64,000 nt of DNA from Leclercia adecarboxylata (GCA_901472455.1 LR590464.1:372001-436000); one strand, 5' to 3'. Positions 48,659 to 64,000 are shown, numbered from the stretch's first letter. Notes: generated by a model from the sequence alone, not told the origin. A program made the numbers and translations.

Positions 48659-49209
48659 CCGAGCAGCTTATGCAGCAGGGCAACCACCTGCTGCACCTCT
48701 TCCTGCGTCAGCGATCCGTCTTTGGCCCATTGAATGCGGCCTTCTTTATCCAGCACGGCAATCGCTGAACTCTCTTCTTGCAGCTGCCATGCGGCGCGCG
48801 CCGTGCCGTTGCTGTCGACGATAATCTGCGACCACGGATAGAGCTTTTTATTGCTCTCAAGGCTGCTACGTACAAACATGCCAGAGCCAGGAATCGCATC
48901 GTCGGTATTGACGATGGTGGTCGTCTGGTAGTGATCTCTTGGTAAATTTGCCGCCTTGATCGCTTCAATTAAGGTTGCGTTTTTCTCTTTTGCTGACGAG
49001 CGACCGGCAATATGTAGCACAACTCGCACTTTGCCTGGGAGCTGCGCGCTATTCCAGGTTTTATAGCTAAACTTATCATTGTCGAGGATCAATTCTCCCC
49101 GGTCGGCAATGCCCACCGGCGGCACACGTTGTCCCTTATCAAAATTATGTGCGGAAGCCATCAGTGGCAGCATCAGGCAGGCAGTTGCCAGAATGTTACG
49201 TAGAGTCAT
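48652..49209 (-). CDS. ytfJ: Periplasmic thioredoxin-like protein YtfJ
   Basis: 185 residues, intact. Signal peptide (residues 1-20, ending LMASA), then a thioredoxin-like fold with [17 protein letters not shown] but no CxxC. Function unknown; highly conserved among enterobacteria. E. coli ytfI, which lies between cysQ and ytfJ there, is absent. Confidence 0.95.
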   Translation of the reverse strand: MTLRNILATACLMLPLMASAHNFDKGQRVPPVGIADRGELILDNDKFSYKTWNSAQLPGKVRVVLHIAGRSSAKEKNATLIEAIKAANLPRDHYQTTTIVNTDDAIPGSGMFVRSSLESNKKLYPWSQIIVDSNGTARAAWQLQEESSAIAVLDKEGRIQWAKDGSLTQEEVQQVVALLHKLLGQ

Positions 49210-49531
49210 GGTGTTTCCTTATTTTTTAGCAGGTGATCCGACCACTTGGTCTGACGTTTAATCATAAGTGCGATTGCGGCGCTTTACCCGCAATCCCGGT
49301 GCCAGAGTGAGGCGGAACGCACATATCTGCGCAAAAACGAAGGCTTATACTGCTCGAAAGTTACCATTGCAAAGAATATTCTGATTATTTGTCATCAAAA
49401 GGTAAATAAACTTATGCAGACTGGGTATCACCGTTTTTCTGGACTATAGTCATTGGGCAATAAATTTGCGCTCCAGAGGGTCGGCCCGATTGTGGTGCCG
49501 CAAGAGCGTATGATTCGCAGGAGATAATAGA

Positions 49532-49738
49532 ATGAAAATTTTCCAACGCTACAATCCGCTTCAGGTGGCGAAATACGTAAAAATCCTGTTCCGTGGACGG
49601 TTGTATATCAAGGATGTTGGCGCTTTTGAGTTCGATAAGGGCAAAATCCTTGTCCCAAAAGTGAAGGATAAACAGCACTTTTCTGTGATGTCCGAAGTCA
49701 ACCGTCAGGTTATGCGTCTGCAAACTGAGATGGCTTAA
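49532..49738 (+). CDS. ytfK: Stringent-response modulator YtfK
   Basis: 68 residues, intact ([20 protein letters not shown] at the start). In E. coli YtfK binds SpoT and favours (p)ppGpp accumulation during phosphate or fatty acid starvation. GCAGGAGATAATAG precedes the ATG. The 322 bases between ytfJ and ytfK are AT-rich and hold no other gene; I could not identify a convincing PhoB box. Confidence 0.95.
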   Translation: MKIFQRYNPLQVAKYVKILFRGRLYIKDVGAFEFDKGKILVPKVKDKQHFSVMSEVNRQVMRLQTEMA

Positions 49739-49769
49739 CCAACGTGCTATGCAGTAAAAAAATCGCAGT

Positions 49770-49796
49770 AAAAAAAACGGCTCCCCAGGGAGCCGT
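49770..49796. terminator. Bidirectional terminator between ytfK and ytfL
   Basis: ACGGCTCCC-CA-GGGAGCCGT flanked on the left by seven A, so it has a T run when read from ytfL on the minus strand. Confidence 0.85.
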
Positions 49797-49809
49797 TGAT
49801 GTTTCTGGC

Positions 49810-51152
49810 TTAGGCCGACGCGTTCTCTTCGGCGTCCGGCAGTTTCGGCACCAGCACGGTCGGCTTGTTGTCGATGCGCGTCACCAGCAGCTGGTCGATG
49901 CGGTAGTTGTCGATATCCACCACTTCGAACTTATATCCCGAGAATTTCACCGAGTCGGTGCGTTTCGGGATCTTACGCAGCATAAACATCATAAAGCCGC
50001 CAATGGTCTCGTAGTTACCGGACTGCGGGAACTCGTCGATATCCAGCACGCGCATCACGTCGTCGATCGGCGTACCGCCATCCACCAGCCATGAGTTCTC
50101 ATCACGCGCCACAATCTGTTCTTCCAGACCCTGGCCCACCAGATCGCCCATCAGCGTGGTCATCACGTCATTGAGCGTGATGATCCCCACCACCAGCGCG
50201 TATTCATTCATGATTACCGCGAAGTCTTCCCCGGCGGTTTTGAAGCTTTCCAGCGCTTCGGAGAGCGTCAGGGTGTCCGGCACAATCAGCGTATTGCGGA
50301 TCTGGACGCCGCTGTTCAGCGCCAGGCTCTGGTTCGCCAGCACACGGTTCAGCAAGTCTTTGGAATCCACATAGCCAATGATGTGGTCAATATCCTCATT
50401 ACAGACCAGGAATTTGGAGTGCGGATGTTCCGCCACTTTGTTCTTCAGGCTCTGCTCGTCTTCGTGCAGATCGAACCAGATCACGTTCTCGCGGCCGGTC
50501 ATTGATGACGGCACGGTACGCGACTCCAGCTCAAAACACGTTCTCGATCAGCTCATGCTCCTGCTTACGCAGCACCCCTGCCAGCGCACCGGCTTCGAAC
50601 ACCGCGTAGACATCATCAGAGGTGATGTCGTCTTTAACGTACCATCGGCAGCTTGAACAGGCGGAAGATGGTGTTTGCCAGGCCGTTTAAAGAACCACAC
50701 CAGCGGGCGGAACACGAACAGGCAGAAGCGCATCGGGTTGATGATGCGCAAAGCCACGGCTTCGGGCGCAATCATACCGATGCGTTTCGGGGTCAAGTCG
50801 GCAAACAGAATGAACAGGCCGGTCACCAGCGAGAAGGAGAGGATAAAGCTCAGTTGCTCGGAGAGTTCAGGGGAGAAGTAGTTAGAGAAAACGCTATGAA
50901 ACACCGGGGAGAATGCGGCGTCGCCCGACGATACCGCCCAGGATGGCGACGGCATTAAGGCCAATTTGCACTAACGGTGAAAAACATCCCCGGATTTTCC
51001 TGCATTTTCAGGACCCGTTGGGCATTAAGGTTGCCATCATCGGCGAGCAGCTTAAGTTTGATTTTACGGGATGCGGCCAGAGAGATTTCCGATATCGAGA
51101 AAAATGCACTGACAGCGATTAGACAAAGTATGACTAAGATACTGTTTAACAT
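49810..51152 (-). CDS. ytfL: CNNM/CBS-domain inner membrane protein YtfL (5 insertions)
   Basis: N-terminal CNNM membrane domain (MLNSILVILCLIAVSAFF, SLVTGLFILFADLTPKRIG), two CBS domains (HPHSKFLVCNEDIDHIIGYV, AVIMNEYALVVGIITLNDVM) and a C-terminal CorC-HlyC domain. Extra bases near 50972, 50925, 50687, 50636 and 50534 break it into six pieces; corrected length 445 residues (E. coli 447). A putative cation or polyamine-related exporter; E. coli YtfL has been connected to putrescine homeostasis at high pH. Confidence 0.94.
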
Positions 51153-51670
51153 AGTTTATCCGGCTTCTCGCCAGATCCTCAGAGATAATACTGTGAAGAG
51201 ACATTGAGTACCCGCTCGTAGCGTTGAGCCGGTTATTTACGCGGCTAGTATAGCGTAAAGGCGTGTAAATCTGCCAGAGGTCACGTTTTACACATATTTT
51301 GAGGGTAAATGTATGCCGGGTAACGCAAGGTGTTATCCGGCATAGCAGGGGGGAACTGCCTGCTCTGCTCTCGCACCAGATACCTCTCTCCCGCACGATA
51401 GGGCACAGCTTACGGCGTCAGGCCATCGTATAACACGCGTTTTGTGTTCGAGGGATGTTAAGCGACACCTCCTGCACCCGCAAAAGGCCAGGGTAGCGAT
51501 GATCCGCACCGCGCGGGATCGGGGTATAAACGCTGTGCAACTATTGCAGACGCAGCTCAACCGGCCGCAGGCACCGGTTTTGAAGTTGCTGTTAAAGGGT
51601 AAAGAGATAAAGGACGGTTCGGTGAGCAATGCCATGCGCCACGCGGCTTGCGTGGCGCCTAAACCGATAA
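51153..51670. other. 518-base stretch between ytfL and msrA without a supported gene
   Basis: Contains a GCCGGGTAAC-GCAAG-GTTATCCGGC palindrome (51317-51341) and a perfect 9-bp hairpin GCGCCACGC/GCGTGGCGC at 51636-51658, 12 bases past the msrA stop, probably ending msrA. Open frames on both strands (for example 51442-51723 plus) lack a start context and recognisable motif. Confidence 0.4.
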
Positions 51671-52316
51671 TCAGGCCAGTTTGTGGCGGCAGGCATACGC
51701 CGATGCCACCGATACCGCAGTAGCCGTACGGATTTTTTATGCAGGTACTGCTGGTGATCGTCTTCCGCGTAGTAGAACGGCAGCGCGGTGGCGATCTCCG
51801 TGGTGACCTGACGGTCGTCGTTTGCCGCGAGCATCGCCTGCTGGAAGCGCGCCAAGGCTGTCGCGGGCTGCCGCGTCCTGTTCCGGGGTGGAGCGGATAG
51901 ATCGCCGAGCGGTACTGGGTGCCGTGGTCATTGCCCTGACGCATACCCTGCGCCGGGTCGTGGTTTTCCCAGAACACCTGCAGCAGCTGTTCATAGCTGA
52001 TTACGTTCGGGTCATACACAACCCGCACCGCCTCGGCATGACCGGTCTGGCCGGAGCAGACTTCGCGGTAAGTTGGGTTAGGGGTATAGCCGCCGGTGTA
52101 GCCCGCAGCGGTGCTGTAGACGCCAGGCAGCTGCCAGAACAGGCGCTCCACGCCCCAGAAGCAGCCCATCGCGAACAGGGCGATAGCCATGCCGTCGGGG
52201 ACGTTGGTCATTGAGTGACCGTTCACGGCGTGCAGGGTGGCGACTGGCATAGGGGTGTTCCGTCCCGGTAATGCATCCGCCTGAGCAACAAGGTGCTTTT
52301 TATCGAATAAACTCAC
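51671..52316 (-). CDS. msrA: Peptide methionine-S-sulfoxide reductase MsrA (4 insertions)
   Basis: Catalytic motif GCFWGVE near residues 51-57, then [20 protein letters not shown] and [20 protein letters not shown]. Extra bases near 51888, 51858, 51740 and 51682 break the frame; with the last one corrected the protein ends VCLPPQLA with TGA at 51671, 213 residues (E. coli 212). Without that correction the frame would run to 51333, giving an implausible tail. Repairs S-methionine sulfoxide. Divergent from tamA. Confidence 0.93.
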
Positions 52317-52541
52317 GGTGTGACCTCCGGGTAGGTGATGTTTGGGTTAAGGTTGTCACGACGCGTTTAATTGAACACAATAAATGCCGTGAATGAGTCT
52401 AGATTTAAACATAAGAAATATTAGGTTGTTTAACCATTTTTCAACCCGTGTATTGGGTTTTTGGGCTTTATGCCGTGATCTGCCGCGGAGCGGCAATTCA
52501 TCTGCTTCCAGGGGTGGAAACAAGGATATTCAGGAGAAAAC

Positions 52542-58052
<5,511 letters not shown>

Positions 58053-58054
58053 CA

Positions 58055-58400
58055 ATGCGAATATTTGTCTACGGCAGTTTACGAACCAAGCAGGGCCAAC
58101 AGCCACTGGATGACCAACGCCCAGTTGCTGGGGGATTACAGTATCGAGAACTACCAGTTGTACAGCCTGGGCCACTATCCAGGCGCGGTTCCGGGGAACG
58201 GAGCAGTACAGGGTGAGGTTTATCGTATTGATAATGCCACGCTGGCTGAACTTGATGCCTTGCGCACTAAAGGCGGGGAATATGCTCGCCGGTTGATCCA
58301 GACGCCCTACGGCAGTGCCTGGATGTACGTGTACCAACGTCCGGTCGATGGCCTGACGCTGATTGAAAGCGGTAACTGGTTAGACAGAGACCAGTACTGA
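58055..58400 (+). CDS. ytfP: Gamma-glutamylcyclotransferase-fold protein YtfP (one frameshift)
   Basis: Begins MRIFVYGSLRTKQG, the substrate-loop motif of the family; an extra C near 58094-58096 shifts the frame, after which NSHWMTNAQLLGDYSIENYQ continues to 58400. Corrected length 114 residues (E. coli 113). Starts 2 bases after tamB. Substrate unknown. Confidence 0.94.
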
Positions 58401-58406
58401 GATGAA

Positions 58407-58436
58407 CAACGCCACCCTCGGGTGGCGTTGTTTTTT
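58407..58436 (+). terminator. Rho-independent terminator after ytfP
   Basis: CAACGCCACC-CTCG-GGTGGCGTTG followed by six T; perfect 10-bp stem. Confidence 0.95.
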
Positions 58437-58437
58437 G

Positions 58438-60024
58438 TTATGCCCCTTCCTGGCGCAGCTTAAAGATCTGCACCGTCTCCAGTAGCTGTTCAGCCTGGCG
58501 ATGCATCGCCTGTGCCGCCGCGGACGACTCCTGCGAAAGCGTAGCGTTTTGCTGGCGTGGCGGCATCCATATGGGTGACGGCCACGTTCACCTGATCGAT
58601 GCCCGTGCTTTGCTCGTGGCTGGCTAACGAAATTGCCTCAATCAGTTCACTCACCTTGCTGACGCTTTGCAGAATACCGGCCATGGCAACCCCGGCTTCT
58701 TTGACCTGACCATTCCCCTCATCGATACGGCTGACAGAGCGATCGATAAGGACGCGAATCTCTTTGGCGGCCGAGGCAGAACGCTGGGCCAGGGCGCGCA
58801 CTTCAGCCGCGACTACCGCGAATCCGCGGCCTTCGGTTCCCGCCCGGGCGGCTTCGACCGCGGCGTTCAGCGCGAGGATGTTGGTCTGGAAGGCGATACT
58901 GTCGATCATGCTGATGATGGTGTTGATCTCGCTGGAGAAATTATGGATCTCGCTCATGGTCTGCATGGCACGATCCACGGCTTCCTCGCCCTGACGCGCT
59001 ACCTGACGGGCATTACGGGCCAGATCGCTGGCGGTTCGTGAATGTTCCGCGTTGCTTTTGACCACCGAGGTCAGCTCTTCCATCGACGCGGCGGTCTGCT
59101 CCAGGGCACTGGCCTGGGCTTCGTTACGGGAAGAGAGTTCATGGCTGCCACTGGCAATCTGTGCCGAGGCGGTGGCGATGGTCTCAGTGCCGCTGCGTAC
59201 CCCGGACACAATGCGGGTCAGGTTGATGTTCATCTCTTGCAGGGCATGCATCAGTTCGGCCGTCTCATCGCGACCGGCAACCGTAAAGCGGGACTGCAAA
59301 TCTCCGGCGGCCACGGTACGGGCGATGCTCACCGCCTGGGCCAGCGGCCGGGTGATGCTGCGGATTAACCACCAGGTCACCAGCATTCCGGCGCCGAGCG
59401 TTAACGCCATCGTCAGCGCCAGCATCCAGCGGGTCTGCTGATAGCGGGCCTGGTTCTGGTCCAGCGATCTGCTGGTGGAGCATCTTTGCGTGCTGGAGAG
59501 TGTTCGCCACCACCTCGTCGATCATTCTGGTCGGTTCGCGGTCAATGCCAGTGACCTGCTTATCCACGCGCTGGGCGCTGGTCACATCCCCCACCTGATA
59601 ATCGGTCAGCGCTTTCAGGTACTGTTGCTCCAGCCCGGCGTGGATCTGCCGGGTTGCCAGCACCTCGCGGTTATCCATACCGATTTTGGGCAGCAGCTCG
59701 CTCAAATGGGTGAGCAGCGCCTGGGGTGGCCTGGCTCTCGCGGCTAAAAGCATTTTTGTATTTATCGAACGCCTCCTGCCCCTGGGCACCGCGCAGCAGG
59801 GTGTTTTTCCACTCTTGCACCTGGATTTTAAACTGCACCTGGGCGCTACGTGCAGTGTCGATGCTTTCCGTGATGGACTGTTCCATTGCCATAATGCGTT
59901 GTTGCTGCGTCAGGCTGTCGTTGTTAATCGCCAGGCCGCGCAACCCGGTGAAGAGTGTTGCAAGCAGCAGCAGTGCGGCCAGCAATCCTAGCCGCTGGCC
60001 AATTGTAAGGGTGTTGATTTTCAT
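58438..60024 (-). CDS. Methyl-accepting chemotaxis protein (3 insertions)
   Basis: About 527 residues. First helix GLLAALLLLATLFTGLRGLA near residues 13-32, helical periplasmic domain (to about 190), second helix ALTMALTLGAGMLVTWWLI, HAMP, and signalling tip [23 protein letters not shown]. Extra bases near 59725, 59464 and 58555 break the frame; corrected it ends ETVQIFKLRQEGA at 58438, with no NWETF. A sigma-28 promoter lies upstream. Ligand unknown. It separates ytfP from ppa and is absent from E. coli here. Confidence 0.9.
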
Positions 60025-60077
60025 CTTTAGCAGGTATTTCCCTGGTGGAATAAAGCGATCGTGATCACGTAACGGAG

Positions 60078-60104
60078 GTATCGACCGAGGGCAGACAGAC
60101 TTTA
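60078..60104 (-). promoter_or_regulatory. Sigma-28 (FliA) promoter of the third chemoreceptor
   Basis: On the minus strand TAAA, 15-base spacer, GTCGATAC; six of eight -10 bases match GCCGATAA. It ends 54 bases upstream of the start codon. Confidence 0.7.
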
Positions 60105-60202
60105 AGGGCGCAGAAGGGGAATAAGACAGGCTAAACGCGCTATCTCGTTAATACACATAGAGAAAAGGGGTATGTGACATTTTCGTGACAATTGACGGGC
60201 AT

Positions 60203-60232
60203 AAAAAAGCCCCGACAAGTCGGGGCTTTTTA
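60203..60232 (-). terminator. Rho-independent terminator after ppa
   Basis: AGCCCCGAC/GTCGGGGCT stem with flanking A run and T run; ends ppa 12 bases past its stop and can also act on the other strand. Confidence 0.9.
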
Positions 60233-60243
60233 CACGTTAAGAA

Positions 60244-60772
60244 TTACTTCTTAGCGCGCTCAAAGGAGGCAATGATTTCAGCTTTAGCCGCTTCTGCATT
60301 GTCCCAACCTTCCACTTTCACCCATTTGCCTTTCTCGAGATCTTTGTAGTGCTCGAAGAAGTGGGCGATCTGCGCTTTCAGCAGTTCTGGCAGGTCGTTC
60401 ACATCTTTGATGTGATCGTATTCTTTGCTCAGCTTGGTGTGCGGTACCGCAACCAGTTTCGCATCTTCACCGGCTTCGTCGGTCATTTTCAGAACACCAA
60501 CCGGACGGCAGCGGATTACGGAACCAGGCTGCAGTGGGTTATGGAGTTGGGACCAGCACGTCTACCGGGTCACCGTCCAGAGACAGGGTGTGGTTGATGT
60601 AACCGTAGTTGCACGGATAGAACATCGCGGTAGACATGAAACGGTCAACGAACAGCGCACCGGTGTCTTTGTCGATTTCGTATTTGATAGGATCAGCGTT
60701 CGCCGGGATTTCGATAACTACGTAGATGTCTTCCGGCAGTTCTTTACCCGCTGGGACGTTGAGTAAGCTCAT
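60244..60772 (-). CDS. ppa: Inorganic pyrophosphatase Ppa (one frameshift)
   Basis: Family I pyrophosphatase, essential. Active-site segments [26 protein letters not shown] and the metal motif DGDPVDVLV. An extra T at about 60539-60540 gives a false stop at PTP; the frame continues [15 protein letters not shown] to ERAKK at 60244. Corrected length 175 residues (E. coli 176). A real disruption would be lethal, so this break is almost certainly an error. Confidence 0.97.
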
Positions 60773-60935
60773 GTCTGTGTCCTTTAAAATGATTGGTAAT
60801 CAAGTGGCGAGTATTATAGCCAACTGACGCGGAATGTCTTCGCCTGTTTTCATCCTTCACCGCTTCTGAGCGCCAGTATTAGACCTTTCTCATGACAAGA
60901 TAATCCATAAACTTAGCCGCATCTTTAATGGCTCA

Positions 60936-60951
60936 ATGAAAGCGATTACAA
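60936..60951. promoter_or_regulatory. GalR/GalS-type operator upstream of ytfQ
   Basis: ATGAAAGCGATTACAA matches the core TGnAAnCGnTTnCA of galactose-repressor operators at every defined base, 131 bases before the ytfQ start. A second dyad TGTAAC-N7-GTTACA lies at about 60990-61008. Confidence 0.55.
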
Positions 60952-61081
60952 ACTTGTGATTAACGTTTTATTCACTTCTTCGAAGTGTGATGTAACACAC
61001 TCCGTTACATCTCGTATTGTCTATAGTCATTTCGCAGAACACCTTTTACCCAACAATAAACTACCCTACGAGGACGTTCTT

Positions 61082-62038
61082 ATGTGGAAGCGCTTACTTC
61101 TTGTCACAGCAGTTTCAGCAGCCATGTCGTCTATGGCAATGGCCGCCCCATTAACCGTAGGATTCGCTCAAGTCGGCTCAGAATCAGGCTGGCGAGCAGC
61201 TGAAACCAACGTCGCGAAAAGCGAGGCCGAAAAGCGCGGCATCACGCTTAAAATCGCTGACGGTCAGCAAAAACAGGAAAACCAGATCAAAGCGGTGCGT
61301 TCTTTTATCGCCCAGGGCGTTGACGCCATCTTCATTGCACCGGTCGTGGCAACAGGCTGGGAGCCGGTATTGAAAGAAGCCAAAGATGCCGAAATTCCGG
61401 TGTTCCTGCTTGATCGTTCCATCGATGTAAAAGACAAATCTCTCTATATGACCACCGTCACTGCCGACAACGTGCTGGAAGGCAAATTGATCGGTGAATG
61501 GCTGGTGAAGCAGGTGGATGGCAAGCCATGTAACGTGGTGGAACTGCAGGGCACCGTCGGTGCCAGCGTGGCCATCGACCGTAAGAAAGGCTTTGCCGAT
61601 GCCATTTCCAAAGCGTCAAACATCAAGATTATCCGTTCTCAGTCCGGCGACTTCACCCGCAGTAAAGGGAAAGAGGTCATGGAAAGCTTTATCAAAGCCG
61701 AGAACAACGGCAAAAACATCTGCATGGTTTACGCCCATAACGATGACATGGTGATCGGCGCCATTCAGGCTATTAAAGAAGCGGGTCTGAAACCAGGCAC
61801 CGATATCCTGACAGGCTCTATCGACGGCGTACCAGACATCTATAAAGCGATGATCGACAAAGAGGCCAACGCCAGCGTTGAGCTGACGCCAAACATGGCT
61901 GGTCCGGCTTTCGATGCGCTGGAAAAATTCAAGAAAGACGGCACCATGCCAGAGAAAGTCACCATCACCAAATCCACGCTTTATCTGCCTGATACCGCAA
62001 AAGAAGAGTTAGAGAAAAAGAAAAATATGGGCTACTAA
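61082..62038 (+). CDS. ytfQ: Galactofuranose ABC transporter, periplasmic binding protein YtfQ
   Basis: 318 residues, intact. Signal peptide cleaved after AMSSMAMA (about residue 21), then a Peripla_BP_4 domain with GFAQVGSESGWR, DAIFIAPVVATGWEPVL and YAHNDDMVIGAIQAI. E. coli YtfQ binds galactofuranose and galactopyranose. Start at 61082 (MWKRLLLVT); the in-frame upstream ATG at 60956 would lack a signal peptide. Confidence 0.97.
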   Translation: MWKRLLLVTAVSAAMSSMAMAAPLTVGFAQVGSESGWRAAETNVAKSEAEKRGITLKIADGQQKQENQIKAVRSFIAQGVDAIFIAPVVATGWEPVLKEAKDAEIPVFLLDRSIDVKDKSLYMTTVTADNVLEGKLIGEWLVKQVDGKPCNVVELQGTVGASVAIDRKKGFADAISKASNIKIIRSQSGDFTRSKGKEVMESFIKAENNGKNICMVYAHNDDMVIGAIQAIKEAGLKPGTDILTGSIDGVPDIYKAMIDKEANASVELTPNMAGPAFDALEKFKKDGTMPEKVTITKSTLYLPDTAKEELEKKKNMGY

Positions 62039-62054
62039 GCCTTAACCCCTCACC

Positions 62055-62505
62055 CCTGCCCTCTCCCCATAGGGGAGAGGGAGAAAGGCGGGTTGGGCAG
62101 AAAATTAAAGCCTGCACCATCAATTCCCTCTTCCCATAGAAGAGAGGGAGAAAGGCGGGTTGGGCAGGAAATTAAAGCCTGGCACGTTCAATTCCCTCTT
62201 CTCATAGAGGAGAGGGGGAAAGGCGGGTTGGGCAGAAAATTAAAGCCTGCACCATCAATTCCCTCTTCTCATAGAGGAGAGGGGAAAAGGCGGATTGGGC
62301 AGAAAAGTAAAGCCTGGCACCATCAATTCCCTCTTCTCATAGAGGAGAGGGGGAAAGGCGGGTTGGGCAGAAAATTAAAGCCTGCACTATCAATTCCCTC
62401 TTCTCATAGAGGAGAGGGAGAAAGGCGGGTTGGGCAGAAAATTAAAGATTTGCACGATCAATTCCCTCTCCCCTCCGGGGAGAGGGTTAGGGTGAGGGGG
62501 AAATA
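62055..62505 (+). repeat. Tandem array of 67-68 bp repeats between ytfQ and ytfR
   Basis: Six copies of a unit with AAAGGCGGGTTGGGCAG starting at 62084, 62151, 62219, 62286, 62354 and 62421, spaced 67, 68, 67, 68 and 67 bases, closed by a half unit. Each unit has a hairpin CCCTCTTCTC-ATA-GAGGAGAGGG and a short variable piece (TTAAAGCCTGCACCATCAATT or close). Outer edges are CCCTCACCC...-type sequence. The array reads as an open frame by chance. Confidence 0.93.
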
Positions 62506-64000
62506 TGACCACTGAACAACACCAGGAAATCCTCCGCACAGAGGGCTTAAGCAAATTCTTCCCCGGCGTAAAAGCTCTGGATAACGTCGATTTTAGCCTG
62601 CGGCGCGGCGAGATCATGGCCCTTCTTGGGGAAAACGGCGCGGGTAAATCCACGCTGATTAAAGCTCTGACCGGCGTGTATCACGCCCGATCGCCGGCAC
62701 TATCTGGCTGGAAGGCCAGGCCATTTCGCCAAAAAATACCGCCCATGCCCAGCAGCTGGGGATCGGGACGGTCTATCAGGAAGTGAACCTGCTGCCGAAC
62801 ATGTCGGTCGCTGATAACCTGTTTATTGGTCGCGAGCCGCGGCGTTTTGGCTTTTTTGCGCCGCAAAGAGATGGAGGCCCGCGCCACCCGGCTGATGGAA
62901 TCCTACGGCTTTTCCCTCGACGTGCGCGAACCGTTGAACCGTTTTTCGGTGGCGATGCAGCAGATCGTCGCTATCTGCCGCGCTATCGATCTCTCTGCCA
63001 AAGTGCTGATCCTCGATGAACCCACCGCCAGCCTGGATACCCAGGAGGTGGAGATGCTCTTCACCCTGATGCGTCAGCTGCGCGATCAGGGGGTGAGCCT
63101 GATTTTTGTCACCCACTTCCTCGATCAGGTCTACGAAGTGAGCGACCGCATTACCGTGCTGCGTAATGGCGGCTTTGTTGGCTGTCGCGAAACCCGCGAG
63201 CTGCCGCAAATCGAGCTGGTGAAAATGATGCTTGGCCGCGAGCTGGAGACCAACGCCCTCCAGCGTGCGGGCCGGACGCTGCTAAGTGAAAAGCCCATTG
63301 CGGCGTTCAAGGATTACGGCAAGAAAGGCACCATTGCGCCGTTTAACCTGGAAGTCCGCCCTGGCGAGATCGTCGGCCTGGCGGGGCTGTTGGGTTCAGG
63401 CCGTACCGAAACCGCAGAGGTGATCTTCGGCATTAAACCAGCCGACACCGGCACTGCGCTGATCAAAAGGCAAACCCCAGGCGCTGCGTTCGCCGCATCA
63501 GGCCTCCAGCCTCGGGATCGGCTTCTGCCCGGAAGATCGCAAAACCGACGGGATTATTGCCGCGGCCTCCGTGCGTGAAAACATTATTCTGGCCCTGCAG
63601 GCCAGCGCGGCTGGCTGCGGCCAATCCCACGTAAAGAGCAGAACGCCATTGCCGAACGCTTTATTCGCCAACTGGGGATCCGCACCCCGAGCGCCGAACA
63701 GCCCATCGAATTTCTCTCGGGCGGCAACCAGCAGAAGGTGCTGCTGTCGCGCTGGCTCCTGACCAAACCGCAGTTCCTGATCCTCGACGAGCCGACACGG
63801 GGCATCGACGTGGGGGCGCATGCGGAGATTATCCGCCTGATCGAAACGCTCTGCGCCGACGGCCTGGCGCTACTGGTGATCTCCTCGGAACTGGAGGAGT
63901 TGGTGGGCTATGCCGATCGCGTGATCATCATGCGTGACCGGCAGCAGGTGGCCGAGATCCCGCTGGACGGGCTGTCCGTTCCGGCAATCATGAACGCCAT
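62505..64000 (+). CDS. ytfR: Galactofuranose ABC transporter ATP-binding protein YtfR (partial, 5 indels)
   Basis: Two fused ATPase domains. First: GENGAGKST (Walker A), then [10 protein letters not shown] (Walker B). Second: [29 protein letters not shown] (signature) and [16 protein letters not shown]. It runs off the window at 64000 within ...VPAIMNA, a few codons before its usual end. Breaks: two extra C near 62689 and 62695, +1 T near 62853, +1 A near 63468, -1 C near 63605. From 63605 on no long open frame is evident without correction, but the corrected frame is clean to the edge. Confidence 0.95.

Noticed and set aside
51333..51670. Extended C-terminal tail of MsrA
   Set aside because: The tail is Cys/Arg/Ser-rich and unlike any MsrA; one extra A near 51682 hides the proper stop at 51671.
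62055..62505. CRISPR-like regular array
   Set aside because: The whole 67-68 bp unit repeats; there are no unique spacers, no leader and no cas genes.
62093..62515. 140-residue open frame across the repeat array
   Set aside because: It is produced by the repeat itself, has no ribosome site and encodes a low-complexity periodic peptide.

Overview
This window is a chromosomal segment of a member of the Enterobacteriaceae. Gene content and order follow the Escherichia coli 94-96 min region (nnrD-tsaE-amiB-mutL-miaA-hfq-hflXKC-purA-nsrR-rnr-rlmB ... aidB-yjfN-bsmA-yjfP-ulaRG-ulaABCDEF-yjfY-rpsF-priB-rpsR-rplI-ytfB-fklB-cycA-ytfE-qorB-qorR-cpdB-cysQ-ytfJ-ytfK-ytfL-msrA-tamA-tamB-ytfP-ppa-ytfQ-ytfR). 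Base composition, three extra chemoreceptor genes and the accessory content suggest an Enterobacter/Lelliottia/Kluyvera-like organism, but the genus cannot be fixed from sequence alone.

The most important fact for a user is sequence quality. About 35 of roughly 60 genes, including essential or near-essential ones (ppa, rplI, purA, tamB, mutL), are interrupted by one or more single-base insertions or deletions, mostly in short homopolymers. I count about 82, of which about 65 are insertions. After correcting them almost every gene regains the length of its E. coli counterpart, so I treat them as sequencing or assembly errors. I give full-length reconstructed coordinates and the position of each break; several genes (rplI, priB, the 3' half of ytfR, yjfN) have no long open frame and are easy to miss.

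Layout: 1-14.6 kb is tRNA and cell-wall modification, mismatch repair, Hfq, HflX/K/C, adenylosuccinate synthetase, then the NsrR-RNase R-RlmB cluster. 14.7-22.3 kb has a metabolite:H+ symporter in place of the E. coli yjfI-yjfC block, aidB, a chemoreceptor, two DUF1471 stress proteins and yjfP. 21.5-28.2 kb is the complete L-ascorbate (ula) regulon. 28.3-30.4 kb is yjfY and the ribosomal operon with an S6:S18-type leader. 30.5-37.3 kb carries a DMT exporter, ytfB, fklB, cycA, the NO-repair protein gene ytfE with an NsrR box, and a second chemoreceptor with a sigma-28 promoter. 37.4-41.2 kb is a rearranged ytfF-araC/qorB-qorR locus with matching gene scars on both sides. 41.3-45.6 kb is accessory DNA: a possible structured RNA, a small zinc-ribbon protein, a 51-residue membrane peptide and arsRBC/arsH. 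45.8-60.8 kb returns to the core (cpdB to ppa, with a third chemoreceptor). 60.9-64 kb holds the galactofuranose ABC transporter genes ytfQ and ytfR, separated by a 67-68 bp tandem repeat array.

Functional links: NsrR (10.6 kb) very probably represses ytfE (35.4 kb) through the site seen upstream of ytfE. QorR and QorB, ArsR with arsBC and arsH, and UlaR with the ula genes are regulator/target pairs within the window. I found no convincing new defence or mobile system. The most interesting structures are the duplication-and-reciprocal-loss scars around qorB and the repeat array between ytfQ and ytfR.
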